Shown here: positions 1 through 8,387 of the stretch, in pieces
Position numbering within the stretch: the first letter of the stretch is position 1
Layout: each line of letters opens with the position of its first letter
Program-made: the position numbers and the translations under genes
The notes under the pieces: model-generated
What the model was told of the DNA's origin: nothing
Seen by the model: the letters and a program-made list of their open reading frames with translations, nothing else
Database searches by the model: none
Assembly: GCF_001468395.1 (NCBI RefSeq)
Contig: NZ_LNSG01000005.1
Span: 1-64,000, forward strand
Length of the DNA: 64,000 nucleotides
Reading direction: 5' to 3'
From: Sphingopyxis sp. H073
GTDB lineage: Bacteria; Pseudomonadota; Alphaproteobacteria; Sphingomonadales; Sphingomonadaceae

Positions 1-69
1 TACGGGCTCCGCTACGCAGCCCATTGCTTCAACCGCGCTGATGCGCAAAACAACCGCCCGGCTCTAATA

Positions 70-91
70 CCAGCTGGGGGAAAGCTGGGGG
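70..91. repeat. iteron-like fragment left of IS6100
   Basis: Two AGCTGGGGG units lie 11 bp apart. CCAGCTGGGGGA at 70-81 is the exact reverse complement of 12 bases of the last iteron at 31802-31818. Inference: this may be a scrap of a related replication origin left by an IS6-mediated fusion. Twelve bases in a GC-rich plasmid could also match by chance. Confidence 0.3.
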
Positions 92-101
92 TCACGTCAG
101 G

Positions 102-983
102 GGCTCTGTTGCAAACATGGGGCACGGCCGCGCGGCGTCACCCAGTTGGGGGATTAGGCAGCATTGGCGAAATGCTTATTGAGCATAATCATGGTTTCGG
201 TCAGGGCCGAGGGTCCAATTCCGAATGCTCTTTCAACCAGGCGCACCTCCCCCATGATACCTGGCTGCAGGCACCATGCCTGGGCCTGTCCTTTGCGTAG
301 GGCGCGCATGACCTCGAAGCCCTTGATCGTGGCGTAGGCCGTTGGCATCGACTTGAAGCCACGTACCGGCTTGATCAGCATCTTCAGCTTGCCGTGGTCG
401 GCCTCGAGCACGTTGTTCAGATATTTCACCTGCCGGTGCTCGGTTTCCGCCGCCAGTTTGCCTTCGCGTTTCAGCTCAGCGATTGCTGCGCCGTAGCTGG
501 GTGCCTTGTCGGTATTGAGTTTGGCCGGCTTTTCCCAGTCCTTCAGGCCACGAAGAGCTTTGCCCAGAAAGCGCTTCGCCGCTTTGGCGCTGCGTGTCGA
601 TGACAGATAGAAATCAATCGTGTCGCCCCGTTTGTCGACCGCCCGGTACAGGTAGGTCCATTTGCCCCGCACCTTTACGTAGGTCTCATCCAGACGCCAG
701 CTCGGATCAAAGCCGCGCCGCCAGAACCAGCGGAGACGCTTCTCCATCTCCGGCGCGTAGCGCTGCACCCAGCGATAGATCGTCGTATGATCGACATCGA
801 TCCCACGCTCGGACAGCATTTCCTCGAGATCACGGTAGCTGATGCCGTATCGACAATACCAGCGCACCGCCCATAGGATGACCTCGCCGGTAAAATGCCG
901 TCCTTTGAAATCGTTCATCGCAACTGACCTTGACAGTACATGAGCCCAATCTTGGAAACCGTGTCAGAGTTTGCAACAGAGCC
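102..983 (-). mobile_element. IS6100-like insertion sequence (IS6 family)
   Basis: A perfect 14-bp terminal inverted repeat, GGCTCTGTTGCAAA at 102-115 and its complement at 970-983, bounds an 882-bp element holding one transposase gene. Size and ends fit IS6100 or a very close relative. The 8 bases on each side (ACGTCAGG and CTTCATAG) do not match, so there is no target duplication. Known IS6 behaviour (cointegrate formation, IS-to-IS recombination) would explain that. Confidence 0.93.
154..918 (-). CDS. tnpA: IS6 family transposase (IS6100-like)
   Basis: A 254-aa DDE/RNase H-fold transposase that catalyses replicative transposition of the surrounding element. An N-terminal helix-turn-helix region (YRDLEEMLSERGIDVDHTT) is followed by the catalytic core: Asp in WRLDETYVKVRG, Asp in LNTDKAPSYG and Glu in NNVLEADHGKLK. 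Full length for the family. The protein reads as a diverged IS6100 TnpA with scattered substitutions rather than an identical copy. It lies between the two 14-bp ends with nothing else inside the element, and looks intact. Confidence 0.95.
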   Translation of the reverse strand: MNDFKGRHFTGEVILWAVRWYCRYGISYRDLEEMLSERGIDVDHTTIYRWVQRYAPEMEKRLRWFWRRGFDPSWRLDETYVKVRGKWTYLYRAVDKRGDTIDFYLSSTRSAKAAKRFLGKALRGLKDWEKPAKLNTDKAPSYGAAIAELKREGKLAAETEHRQVKYLNNVLEADHGKLKMLIKPVRGFKSMPTAYATIKGFEVMRALRKGQAQAWCLQPGIMGEVRLVERAFGIGPSALTETMIMLNKHFANAA

Positions 984-1006
984 CTTCATAGGACCCCCTG
1001 CCCGAA

Positions 1007-1227
1007 TCGAACGGCTGTACAGGTAGGTGTATCGTGTGAATCTTCTATGACAGCCGGAGAAACGCTCGTGGGTATCCTGTGCGGATGCGCCGTCGGCGAA
1101 GCGATATGCGCGATGCCGTCCTGCTCAGGGAGCAAACTTGGCAACGGTGTGGTGAGGCTCTATCTAGATTGGGAAAGCCAGCCGAATTCGGGCGGAGCTT
1201 AATTCGAACGGCTGTACAGAAGGGTGT
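1007..1227 (+). repeat. duplicated CTGTACAG-containing sites upstream of tetR
   Basis: The 16-mer TCGAACGGCTGTACAG occurs at 1007-1022 and again at 1204-1219, each followed by a similar octamer ending GGTGT. Each copy contains the perfect 8-bp palindrome CTGTACAG. The second copy ends about 30 bp before the likely TetR start, a normal place for an autoregulatory operator. The 305 bp between the IS6100-like element and the TetR gene hold no credible coding sequence. Confidence 0.5.
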
Positions 1228-1250
1228 CAGGTTTGAGTCGCTTGCGATAT

Positions 1251-1745
1251 ATGTCCGATGAAGCCTCGCCCCAGGCAGAGCGGATGAGTGAGGCCGCGTA
1301 TGACCTTGCCGAAGAGAGCGGTCTGGCAGCGCTCAGCGCACGAAGTCTGGCGCGAAAGACAGGAATGAGCCCGTCGGCAATCAATTACCACATCGGCAAT
1401 CGCGAGCGGCTCATCGCGCAGATCGCGTTCAAGGCTATCGCGGTATCTAGCCGCTGGCGGCAGTCGCAGGCCGCTTTACAGGAAGAGGGTGCCCCGAGGT
1501 GGGCCGAGCTTGATCACGTGTTCACGTCGCTGTTGCAGGATCGGTTGAGCACCGGCCGTATGGTGATGGCACTTTTGCAGGAACTGGAGAACGAGGCCGT
1601 CGCCAGCGGTCAGACCGCTATCGAAGAGGCGCTGCGCGAGGAAATGTTCGCTGAAACGGCGTTCTGGCGCGATCTGGCAATCCGCCATGGCGAAAGCGTG
1701 GATGCGTGTAGCGCGACATCGTCGGTGACTGGTCAGCGACATTGA
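1251..1745 (+). pseudogene. TetR-family regulator, 3' end lost to IS21
   Basis: The N-terminal part is a clear TetR DNA-binding domain: a helix (MSEAAYDLAEESGLAALSAR) followed by the helix-turn-helix (SLARKTGMSPSAINYHIGNR). It continues into a ligand-domain-like helical region up to about residue 152 and is then replaced by IS21-end sequence from about 1707, ending after a foreign tail. Full TetR proteins have about 190-220 residues, so the C-terminus is missing. Start chosen at ATG 1251; a GTG at 1224 is possible. Its original target gene is not in view, and the truncated product is probably not functional. Confidence 0.75.
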
Positions 1746-1799
1746 TGGTGATGTGTCAGCGGTGACGTTGGGGATAGTGTCACACGAGGTTGGCCTGGA

Positions 1800-2645
1800 T
1801 CAAGAGGCGTTGTCGCGCAGCGATGTCGCTGGCATGGTTTCGATGTCGCTGGGCGATGTCGCTGGATCAGGAGCACTGTCGCGGAGCGATGTCGCTGAGG
1901 CCAGGGCGGATCGCCTGCGATAGCTCTCGACGTTCATTTCCAGGATAGTGGCGTGGTGAACGAGCCTGTCGATGGCAGCGACAGTCATTGCCTTATCCAA
2001 AAAAATGGAATCCCAACCGCTGAATGGTTGGTTGGCGGTGATCATGATGGAGCGCCTTTCGTATCTGGCAGAGATGAGTTCGAACAGGACGCTGGTCTCT
2101 GCCTGGTCCTTGCGGACGTAGGACAGGTCATCGAGGATGAGCAGGTCGAAGCGGTCGAGCCTGGCGATCTCCTGGGTCAAGGTCAGGGACTGACGTGCGG
2201 CCTGCAAACGCTGGACGAGATCGGTGGTTCGGGTGAAGAAGACCCGGTATCCGCGCGCGACGAGCTCGTTGCCGATGGCGGCTGCGGCGTGGCTCTTGCC
2301 GGCACCGGGCGGACCAAATGCCAGAAGATTGTGGCCCGCCTTGAGCCAGGCATCTCCTTGGGTCAGAGCCATGACCTGGGCCTTGCTCAAGGTGGGAACG
2401 AGGCTGAAGTCGAAGGCATCCAGGGTCTTGCCGGGAGGCAGCCGTGCTTCTGTAAGATGGCGCTGGATCCGGCGTTGTTCGCGTTCGGCGAGTTCCAGTT
2501 CGGCCAAGGCTGCCAGCAGGCGCGAAGCCGGCCACCCCTCCTTGTCCGCTCGTGAACAGAAGTCCGGCCAGAGACGGGCAATGGTGGGCAGACGCAGCGT
2601 GCCAAGCAACATGGGCAGCTGGGCGGTGTCGACAGTGATGCTCAT
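1800..2645 (-). CDS. istB: IS21 helper ATPase IstB
   Basis: A 281-aa AAA+ ATPase that in IS21-type elements remodels target DNA and activates the IstA transposase. An N-terminal helical region (LLGTLRLPTIARLWPDF) precedes Walker A GPPGAGKS, Walker B LLILDDLSYV and the sensor region SIMITANQPFSGW. The last ~35 residues are an unusual low-complexity tail with repeated ATSLRD-like units, encoded by the DNA repeats near the IS end. The start overlaps the istA stop by 4 bp, the normal istAB arrangement. The gene is intact, but its partner is truncated. Confidence 0.93.
   Translation of the reverse strand: MSITVDTAQLPMLLGTLRLPTIARLWPDFCSRADKEGWPASRLLAALAELELAEREQRRIQRHLTEARLPPGKTLDAFDFSLVPTLSKAQVMALTQGDAWLKAGHNLLAFGPPGAGKSHAAAAIGNELVARGYRVFFTRTTDLVQRLQAARQSLTLTQEIARLDRFDLLILDDLSYVRKDQAETSVLFELISARYERRSIMITANQPFSGWDSIFLDKAMTVAAIDRLVHHATILEMNVESYRRRSALASATSLRDSAPDPATSPSDIETMPATSLRDNAS
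1821..1897. repeat. CGATGTCGCTG repeats at the IS21 end
   Basis: CGATGTCGCTG occurs four times, at 1821, 1841, 1854 and 1887. Related GCGACAT/GTCAGCG words occur in the noncoding end between 1707 and 1790. IS21-family ends normally carry multiple transposase-binding repeats. Here they extend into the 3' end of istB and dictate its C-terminal residues. Confidence 0.6.
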
Positions 2646-2916
2646 GCGGCCATCTCCCTGGCGGTGAGCAGATCGTCGTATGTGTCAGGCTGGGGAATAT
2701 CGACGACCACATCGGCCGGCTCTTTGCCGGGGCGTTGGAAGCGCTCCTGCAGATCCCTCAGATCGGGTAAACCCTGGCCATCGAGTATGCCGGTCAGGGT
2801 CGCGGCGAGCTCAGCCTCGCAGGCCTGGTCATGCGCAAGCCACAGCAGCCCCACCATGCTGCGGCATGCGGCGGCTTTGGGAAGCGCACCCTCCAGAGCA
2901 TCCCAGCAGCGGCGAT
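2642..2916 (-). pseudogene. istA: istA 3' fragment
   Basis: About 91 C-terminal codons of an IS21 transposase, from CGYRRCWDALEGALPKA to the stop. They match the end of IstA, where a helical region (SMVGLLWLAHDQACEAELAA) follows the catalytic core. The DDE catalytic domain and N-terminal helix-turn-helix, roughly 400 residues, are absent. Reading the same strand upstream gives only sequence antisense to the BtuF-like frame, so the gene was cut, probably by a deletion joining IS21 to the B12 uptake gene. Confidence 0.8.
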
Positions 2917-3561
2917 ATCCGCAAGATAACCCGACAGGTCGCCAAGGCAGTAGGAGAGCCCGCTCGCGGCGAGGAATTGATCGCAAAAATGGACCGCCAA
3001 CTGGCCGACCTTGCGCGCGATCCGGGCCCGCCGCTACGAGTGGCTGCGTGGGATGGTGCTGGCTTCAATGCAAGCACGGGGTCTCTCTATGACACTGTGC
3101 TCAAGACAGCCGGTGCGACCAATGTTGCCAACACACTGCAGAAGAGCAGCTACGGCAAACCGGATATCGAAATCCTGCTCCTTTCTGCTCCGTCCCTGCT
3201 GGTGAAAGGCGCCGGGGTAGGTCGCCGCCCGGGGCTTCGCGAAAACGTCGAGCGACACCCTCTAATCCGTCGCTACTGGGACGGTGAACGGCACGATTTC
3301 GTGCCCGATACGGACACCGCCTTTTCACCTATGCTTGAACGCTTTGGCCTTGATCAGGATCGTGCCGTGGACGCACATATCCGCACCGCTGTGGCTGAAG
3401 GCGCAAACCCTGAATTCTTTGATTGGCCCGACACACGGCGGGGCCGAACGAAAGCCCGCATCGTCCTGCGCCGTCTTGCCGCTGCCGGTCACGAGCACGT
3501 GGGTCCCTGGCGCGTCTGGTTCGACCGCGCTCCCGTTGAAACCGATGAAACGGAACAGTGA
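2914..3561 (+). pseudogene. BtuF-like B12-binding protein remnant with unrelated tail
   Basis: From about 2914 to 3290 the frame reads like the C-terminal half of a periplasmic corrinoid-binding protein of an ABC importer: GEELIAKMDRQLADL, then AAWDGAGFNASTGSLYDTVL, then RENVERHPLIRRYWDGER. The signal peptide and first lobe are missing, replaced by the IS21 remnant. After GERH the frame runs on for about 88 residues (PDTDTAFSPMLERFGLD to the stop) that I cannot assign and that do not look like the normal BtuF end, so this is a double fusion. It lies just upstream of the cobalamin riboswitch, as expected for a former B12 uptake gene. Confidence 0.65.
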
Positions 3562-3663
3562 GGTTGCGCCTGCAATTTCAGCGCGAACTTTGATTGGCAT
3601 GATCGAAGTTTGGGTCTAGAGATATTCAATGATGATGCGGGTTTGCCCGTGCCATCGATGATC

Positions 3664-3866
3664 GCGCCGGTGCCCCCAACGGGGCTTAATCGGGAATGCG
3701 GTGCGGGAGCGTAGCTCCCAAATCCGCGGCTGTCCCTGCAACTGTAAGCGGATAGCGCGATGCACATTTTTCCTGCGCGTGCAGGAAAAGCCACTGGACC
3801 GCGCATGAACGCGCATCTGGGAAGGCGTGCATCAAGCTGTGACCCGCGAGCCAGGAGACCTGCCGG
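3664..3866 (+). promoter_or_regulatory. cobalamin (B12) riboswitch
   Basis: The conserved blocks of the AdoCbl aptamer appear in order: GGTGCC at 3669, a GGGAA tract, GCGGCTGTCCC with CAACTGTAA (the B12 box) near 3724-3748, GCCACTG, GGGAAGGC, and the closing GCGAGCCAGGAGACCTGCC ending at 3864. It is followed by a GC-rich 196-nt leader. Within this leader TCGCTC (near 3877) can pair with GAGCGA (near 3925). AGGAGG-like GGAGGA lies about 10 nt before the cobW ATG. Known role: AdoCbl binding lowers expression of the genes downstream, here the whole cob run. I cannot tell from reading whether control is at termination or translation. Confidence 0.95.
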
Positions 3867-4062
3867 CGCTCTGGTCGCTCTTGCCCGGGTCCAGGGGATG
3901 GCCAAGGCACGGTACTCTTCCGTCTGAGCGACGAAGCTGTGCGGCTGGGGCTGCACGGCCGCGTGGTTTCGGGCGTCTGTCGCGCCAGCCCGTTGTCGCG
4001 CGCCGACCGGACCTGTCCGGCAAGCCCTGCCCGGTGTCGCTCTGGCGCGCGGAGGAACTGCC

Positions 4063-5100
4063 ATGTCGGACCTGTCAAAGGTACCCGTCACGATCATCAC
4101 CGGCTTTCTGGGTGCCGGTAAGACCACGCTGATCAGCCACCTGATCCGCAACGCTGGCGGACGCCGATTGGCTGTGGTCGTCAATGAATTCGGTACTCTG
4201 GGGGTGGATGGGGACATCCTACAATCCTGCGCCATTCCCGATTGCCCGGCGGAAAACATCGTCGAACTGGCCAACGGCTGCATCTGCTGCACCGTGGCGG
4301 ACGATTTCATTCCCACCGTAGAGCGCCTGCTCGCGCTTGATCCGCGCCCTGACCATATCCTGATCGAGACATCAGGGCTGGCCCTGCCCAAGCCCTTGCT
4401 CAAGGCCTTCGACTGGCCGGCAATCCGCAGTCGCATCACGGTGGATGGCGTCCTTGCGCTGGCCGATGCCGAAGCGGTTGCTGCCGGACGGTTTGCCCCC
4501 GATCTTGCAGCGCTGGAGGCCCAGCGCGCCGCAGACCCGGGGATCGACCACGAAACCCCGCTGTCCGAAGTCTTCGAGGACCAGCTTGCCTGCGCCGATC
4601 TCGTTTTGCTGACCAAGGTTGATCTGGCCGGACCTGACGGAGTCGCTGCCGCAAGGGCAGCCATTGCGGCCGAAGCACCCCGCCCCGTGCCTGTGATCGA
4701 GATAGCCGAAGGGATTGTCGACCCTCGCGTGATCCTTGGACTTGGAGCTGCCGCCGAAGACGATATCGCTGCCCGGCCCTCGCATCACGACAATGAGGAT
4801 GATCACGAGCACGACGATTTCGACAGCACCGTCATCGCGCTCGGCGAGATTGCCGATCCCGCCGATTTGGTGGCGCGTATCGAAACGCTCGCCCGCGACC
4901 ATCGCATCCTGCGGGTAAAAGGCTACGCTGCCGTGACTGGCAAGCCCTTGCGCCTCTTGGTGCAGGCCGTCGGGTCGAGGGTTCGTCACCAGTACGACCG
5001 CCCATGGCGCCCCGATGAGCGGCGCCAGACCACCCTGGTCGCCATCGCCGAGCATGACGATATCGACGAGCCTGCCATTCGCGCGGTGCTGGCAGGCTAA
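4063..5100 (+). CDS. cobW: cobalamin biosynthesis GTPase CobW
   Basis: A 345-aa G3E-family P-loop GTPase thought to deliver cobalt for insertion into hydrogenobyrinic acid diamide. Walker A is GFLGAGKTTL (residues ~14-23), the metal-binding CxCC motif is GCICC (~73-77), and the guanine-specificity motif is LTKVD (~186-190). A His/Asp-rich stretch (HHDNEDDHEHDD, ~241-252) precedes the C-terminal CobW_C domain. First gene after the riboswitch, with GGAGGA about 10 nt upstream of the ATG. Eight bp separate it from cobN, fitting cobalt handover to the chelatase. Confidence 0.96.
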   Translation: MSDLSKVPVTIITGFLGAGKTTLISHLIRNAGGRRLAVVVNEFGTLGVDGDILQSCAIPDCPAENIVELANGCICCTVADDFIPTVERLLALDPRPDHILIETSGLALPKPLLKAFDWPAIRSRITVDGVLALADAEAVAAGRFAPDLAALEAQRAADPGIDHETPLSEVFEDQLACADLVLLTKVDLAGPDGVAAARAAIAAEAPRPVPVIEIAEGIVDPRVILGLGAAAEDDIAARPSHHDNEDDHEHDDFDSTVIALGEIADPADLVARIETLARDHRILRVKGYAAVTGKPLRLLVQAVGSRVRHQYDRPWRPDERRQTTLVAIAEHDDIDEPAIRAVLAG

Positions 5101-5108
5101 GCTAGGCC

Positions 5109-8100
5109 GTGCACGTCATCTTTCGCGAAACGCATGGGATGGAGGAAACGGCCATCCCACAGGATCTGGGGCAGGAGCCTGCGGATCTTGTCGTCCTGTC
5201 CTTCTCGGACAGCGATCTTGGTGCGTTCGCGGAAGGCTGGCGCCAGGCGCAAGCGGCGGATCCGGCATTTCCTTCGTTGCGGCTCGCCAATCTTGCCGCG
5301 CTGATCCACCCTTTGTCGGTCGACACCTATATCGAAAAGACATTGGCCGGGGCAAAGGCCGTGCTGATCCGGCTGATCGGCGGCACGCCCTATTGGAGCT
5401 ACGGCCTTCAACAGGTCGAGACCCTCGCCCGATCGCGCGGGATTGCGCTTGCTGTCCTGCCTGCCGATGGTCGGCCGGATTGGCACCTCGACAGTGTCTC
5501 CACGCTTCCTGCCGCCACGCTGGCCAAGCTTTGCCAGTTGTGTGACGAGGGCGGCGCGGCAGCGGCGCGCGCGGCCCTGGCCGCTCTCGCGCACGCCGCA
5601 GGGCTTGGCGTCAGCACTGTGACGCAATGCACGGCTTTGCCGGCAACTGGCGGATGGCACCCCTCCTGCGGGATCATCGATCCTGCCAGCTTCAGGCCCA
5701 ATGCGGATCGGCCGCTGATCCTGATCGTCTTCTACCGTGCGTACCTCGCCGCACACGACCTGCACCCGATCGCCGCGCTTCATTCCGCGCTTGAACAACG
5801 CGGCTTTGACGCGCTCTCGATCTTCGTCCCCTCGCTCAAGCCCCCTGAGGTCAGGGCACAGGTGGATCGCTGGGTGCGTTCGCTGGCGCCTGCAGCCATC
5901 GTCAATGCCACGGCTTTTTCAGCGCGGGGCGAGGATGGCGGAACGCCGCTCGACGGGGGGGGCGTTCCGGTCTTCCAGATCGCGCTTGCCACCGCACCGC
6001 GCGCAGGATGGGCGCGCACATCGCGTGGCCTCTCGCCGGCTGACCTTGCCATGCATGTCGTACTCCCCGAGATTGACGGGCGCATCTTTGCAGGCGTGTC
6101 GAGCTTCAAGGAAGCGGGCGAACGCGATCCGGCACTCGGCTTCGCTCCCTATTCGCACCGCGGCGATGACAACCGGATCGCAGCGGTCGCCGACCGCGTG
6201 GCGCGCTGGATCGGGCTGGCCCGCAAGCCGGCATGCGAACGCCGCGTCGCCCTGATCCTGTCGACCTACCCCGGCAAGGCCTACCAGATGGCGCACGCCG
6301 TGGGTCTTGACGCGCTGGCCTCAGTCGATGCGATTGTCGCCGATCTGGCAGAGGCCGGGTACAAGGTCAGCCGCCCCACCGATCTTGCCAGGCAGCTGGC
6401 GACCGAGCATCTGGTCTGGCCTTTGAATGCCTATCGCACTGCCATGTCCGCCCTGCCCGAGACGCTGCGGCAGGACCTTGCCTCGGCATGGGGAGAGCCG
6501 GAAGACGATCCGCTGGCTGTCGATGGGGCATTTCGCTTCCCGGCGCTCACGCTCGGCCAGGTGCTGGTGGCGCTTCAGCCCGAGCGGGGCGAGCCTATCA
6601 GTCGCGATGCAGACTATCACGACCTCTCGCGCTGCCCGCGGCACGCCTATGTCGCCTTCTACCTGTGGCTGGGCCAGCAGGGTACGGATGCGCTGGTCCA
6701 TGTTGGCGCGCATGGTACGCTGGAATGGCTGCCGGGGAAGGCTGTAGCGCTGTCTGACGCTTGCTGGCCCGAAGCGCTGACACAAGCGATGCCGGTCATC
6801 TATCCCTTCATCGTCAACGATCCGGGCGAGGCAGCGCAGGCCAAGCGCCGCATCGGTGCTGTCACCATCGGCCATGTGCCGCCGCCGCTCGTCCCGACCG
6901 GAAGCGGCGCCGGGCTGGGCCGGATCGAGGCTTTGCTGGACGAATTCTCCAATGCCGACGGGCTGGACCCTGCCCGCCGGGACCGTCTGCAGAAATCCAT
7001 CCGCGAGGAAGCTGCCGCGCTGGGGCTGGAGGCAGAGCTCGGCCTTGATACCGCCACCACTCTGGTCGAAGCGATCACCCGGATCGATCGCTTCGTCTGC
7101 GATGTGAAAGCCAGCCAGTTCGGTGACGGTCTCCACGTTTTCGGCCGCGGTGAACAGGGCGCGGCAGAGCGGAACGGGCTTCTGGCTGGGCTGGACGGCC
7201 GATGGATCGCTCCCGGACCATCTGGCTCGCCCCATCGCGGACGAACCGATGTGCTGCCGACGGGACGCAACCTCTACACGATCGATCCGCGCGCAGTACC
7301 TTCGCGCGCAGCGCATGCACAGGGCGTCGTGCTCGCCGAGGAGCTGCTCCGCCGCCATCTGCAGGATCACGGCGACTACCCGCGTGGCCTTGTGGTGGAT
7401 CTGTGGGGTTCGGCCACCATGCGCACGGCTGGTGAAGAGTTTGCGATGGCGCTGCACCTTCTGGGGGCAAAGCCGATGTGGGACATGGCTTCAGAGCGCG
7501 TGACGGGGGTTGAGATTCTCCCACTCGCCATGCTCGACCGCCCTCGCCTCGATGTAACGCTGCGCGTTTCGGGCCTGTTTCGTGATGCCTTTCCCACCCT
7601 GCCCGCCTTGTTCGGTCAGGCCGTCCGGGCGCTGTGCACCAGGGACGAACCCGCCGACTGGAACCCTTTCGTTGCCTTGGCCCCAGCGCCGCGCGTCTAT
7701 GGTCCGCGTCCGGGCCGGTATGGACTCGGGATCGGAGACGCGGCCGAAACCTATACCGATGATGCCCGGCGTGCGGCGGGCGAAGCATGGCTGGCAGCCT
7801 CCGACCACGCGCTGGATAGCGTTTCCGATTCCAGCACGGGAAGCGAGGCTGACCCCGATGGCATCCGTCTGCGAGTGGCCAGCGCGGACGCCTTCGTCCA
7901 CCTGCAGGACCTGCCTGAAACCGACCTCTTGCTGGCCGCGGACTATGCCGGGCACGAGGCAGGCTTTGCCGCAGCCCAGGCGATTGTCGGAGGCAAGGCC
8001 GCACTCTATCATCTCGACAATCGGGACCCGAACAACCCGGCGGCCCGCACGCTGACCGAAGAAATTGCCCGCGTGGTCCGTGCCCGAGCCGCCAATCCAG

Positions 8101-8387
8101 GCTGGATCGCAGGAATGATGCGCCACGGCTTTCGTGGGGGCGCGGAACTGGCCGCGACGCTGGACCATCTTGGCGCTTTCGCACATCTTTCCGGCAGCGT
8201 GCCGCCGCAGCTGATCGACCTTTATCACGAGGCAACGCTCGGCCAGTCCGAAGTTCGCGCCTTCCTCGAACGCGAAAATCCCGATGCACTGGCGGCGATG
8301 GAAGCGCGCTTTGCCGCGCTGCATGCCGCGGGCCTCTGGCGCACCCGGCGAAATTCCATCCTGGCCAGCCTGCGGGAGGCACCATGA
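5109..8387 (+). CDS. cobN: cobaltochelatase large subunit CobN
   Basis: A 1092-aa aerobic cobaltochelatase subunit that binds hydrogenobyrinic acid a,c-diamide and inserts Co2+ with the AAA+ partners CobS and CobT, which are not in this window. The family signature HVGAHGTLEWLPGK lies around residues 531-544, with a further conserved block GNLYTIDPRAVPS-like (RNLYTIDPRAVPS, ~718-730). A GTG start at 5109 is chosen because MHVIFRETHGMEETAIPQDLG matches the usual CobN N-terminus; no earlier start fits. Length is within the normal range. The stop overlaps the cobG ATG by 4 bp. Confidence 0.96.
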   Translation: MHVIFRETHGMEETAIPQDLGQEPADLVVLSFSDSDLGAFAEGWRQAQAADPAFPSLRLANLAALIHPLSVDTYIEKTLAGAKAVLIRLIGGTPYWSYGLQQVETLARSRGIALAVLPADGRPDWHLDSVSTLPAATLAKLCQLCDEGGAAAARAALAALAHAAGLGVSTVTQCTALPATGGWHPSCGIIDPASFRPNADRPLILIVFYRAYLAAHDLHPIAALHSALEQRGFDALSIFVPSLKPPEVRAQVDRWVRSLAPAAIVNATAFSARGEDGGTPLDGGGVPVFQIALATAPRAGWARTSRGLSPADLAMHVVLPEIDGRIFAGVSSFKEAGERDPALGFAPYSHRGDDNRIAAVADRVARWIGLARKPACERRVALILSTYPGKAYQMAHAVGLDALASVDAIVADLAEAGYKVSRPTDLARQLATEHLVWPLNAYRTAMSALPETLRQDLASAWGEPEDDPLAVDGAFRFPALTLGQVLVALQPERGEPISRDADYHDLSRCPRHAYVAFYLWLGQQGTDALVHVGAHGTLEWLPGKAVALSDACWPEALTQAMPVIYPFIVNDPGEAAQAKRRIGAVTIGHVPPPLVPTGSGAGLGRIEALLDEFSNADGLDPARRDRLQKSIREEAAALGLEAELGLDTATTLVEAITRIDRFVCDVKASQFGDGLHVFGRGEQGAAERNGLLAGLDGRWIAPGPSGSPHRGRTDVLPTGRNLYTIDPRAVPSRAAHAQGVVLAEELLRRHLQDHGDYPRGLVVDLWGSATMRTAGEEFAMALHLLGAKPMWDMASERVTGVEILPLAMLDRPRLDVTLRVSGLFRDAFPTLPALFGQAVRALCTRDEPADWNPFVALAPAPRVYGPRPGRYGLGIGDAAETYTDDARRAAGEAWLAASDHALDSVSDSSTGSEADPDGIRLRVASADAFVHLQDLPETDLLLAADYAGHEAGFAAAQAIVGGKAALYHLDNRDPNNPAARTLTEEIARVVRARAANPGWIAGMMRHGFRGGAELAATLDHLGAFAHLSGSVPPQLIDLYHEATLGQSEVRAFLERENPDALAAMEARFAALHAAGLWRTRRNSILASLREAP

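Larger units (their letters stand above)
1707..2916 (-). mobile_element. IS21-family remnant (istB plus 3' istA)
   Basis: The left edge at TGTAGCGCG (1707) interrupts the TetR gene. From there the element contains transposase-site-like repeats, complete istB and the last ~90 codons of istA. It stops abruptly at about 2914-2916, where a BtuF-like reading frame begins on the other strand. The istA 5' part and the other terminus are missing, so the element cannot move by itself. Edges are inferred from where protein homology changes. Confidence 0.8.

Noticed and set aside
3489..4664. 391-codon minus-strand open frame over the riboswitch and cobW
   Set aside because: It opposes a clear cobalamin riboswitch and CobW and has no recognisable domain.
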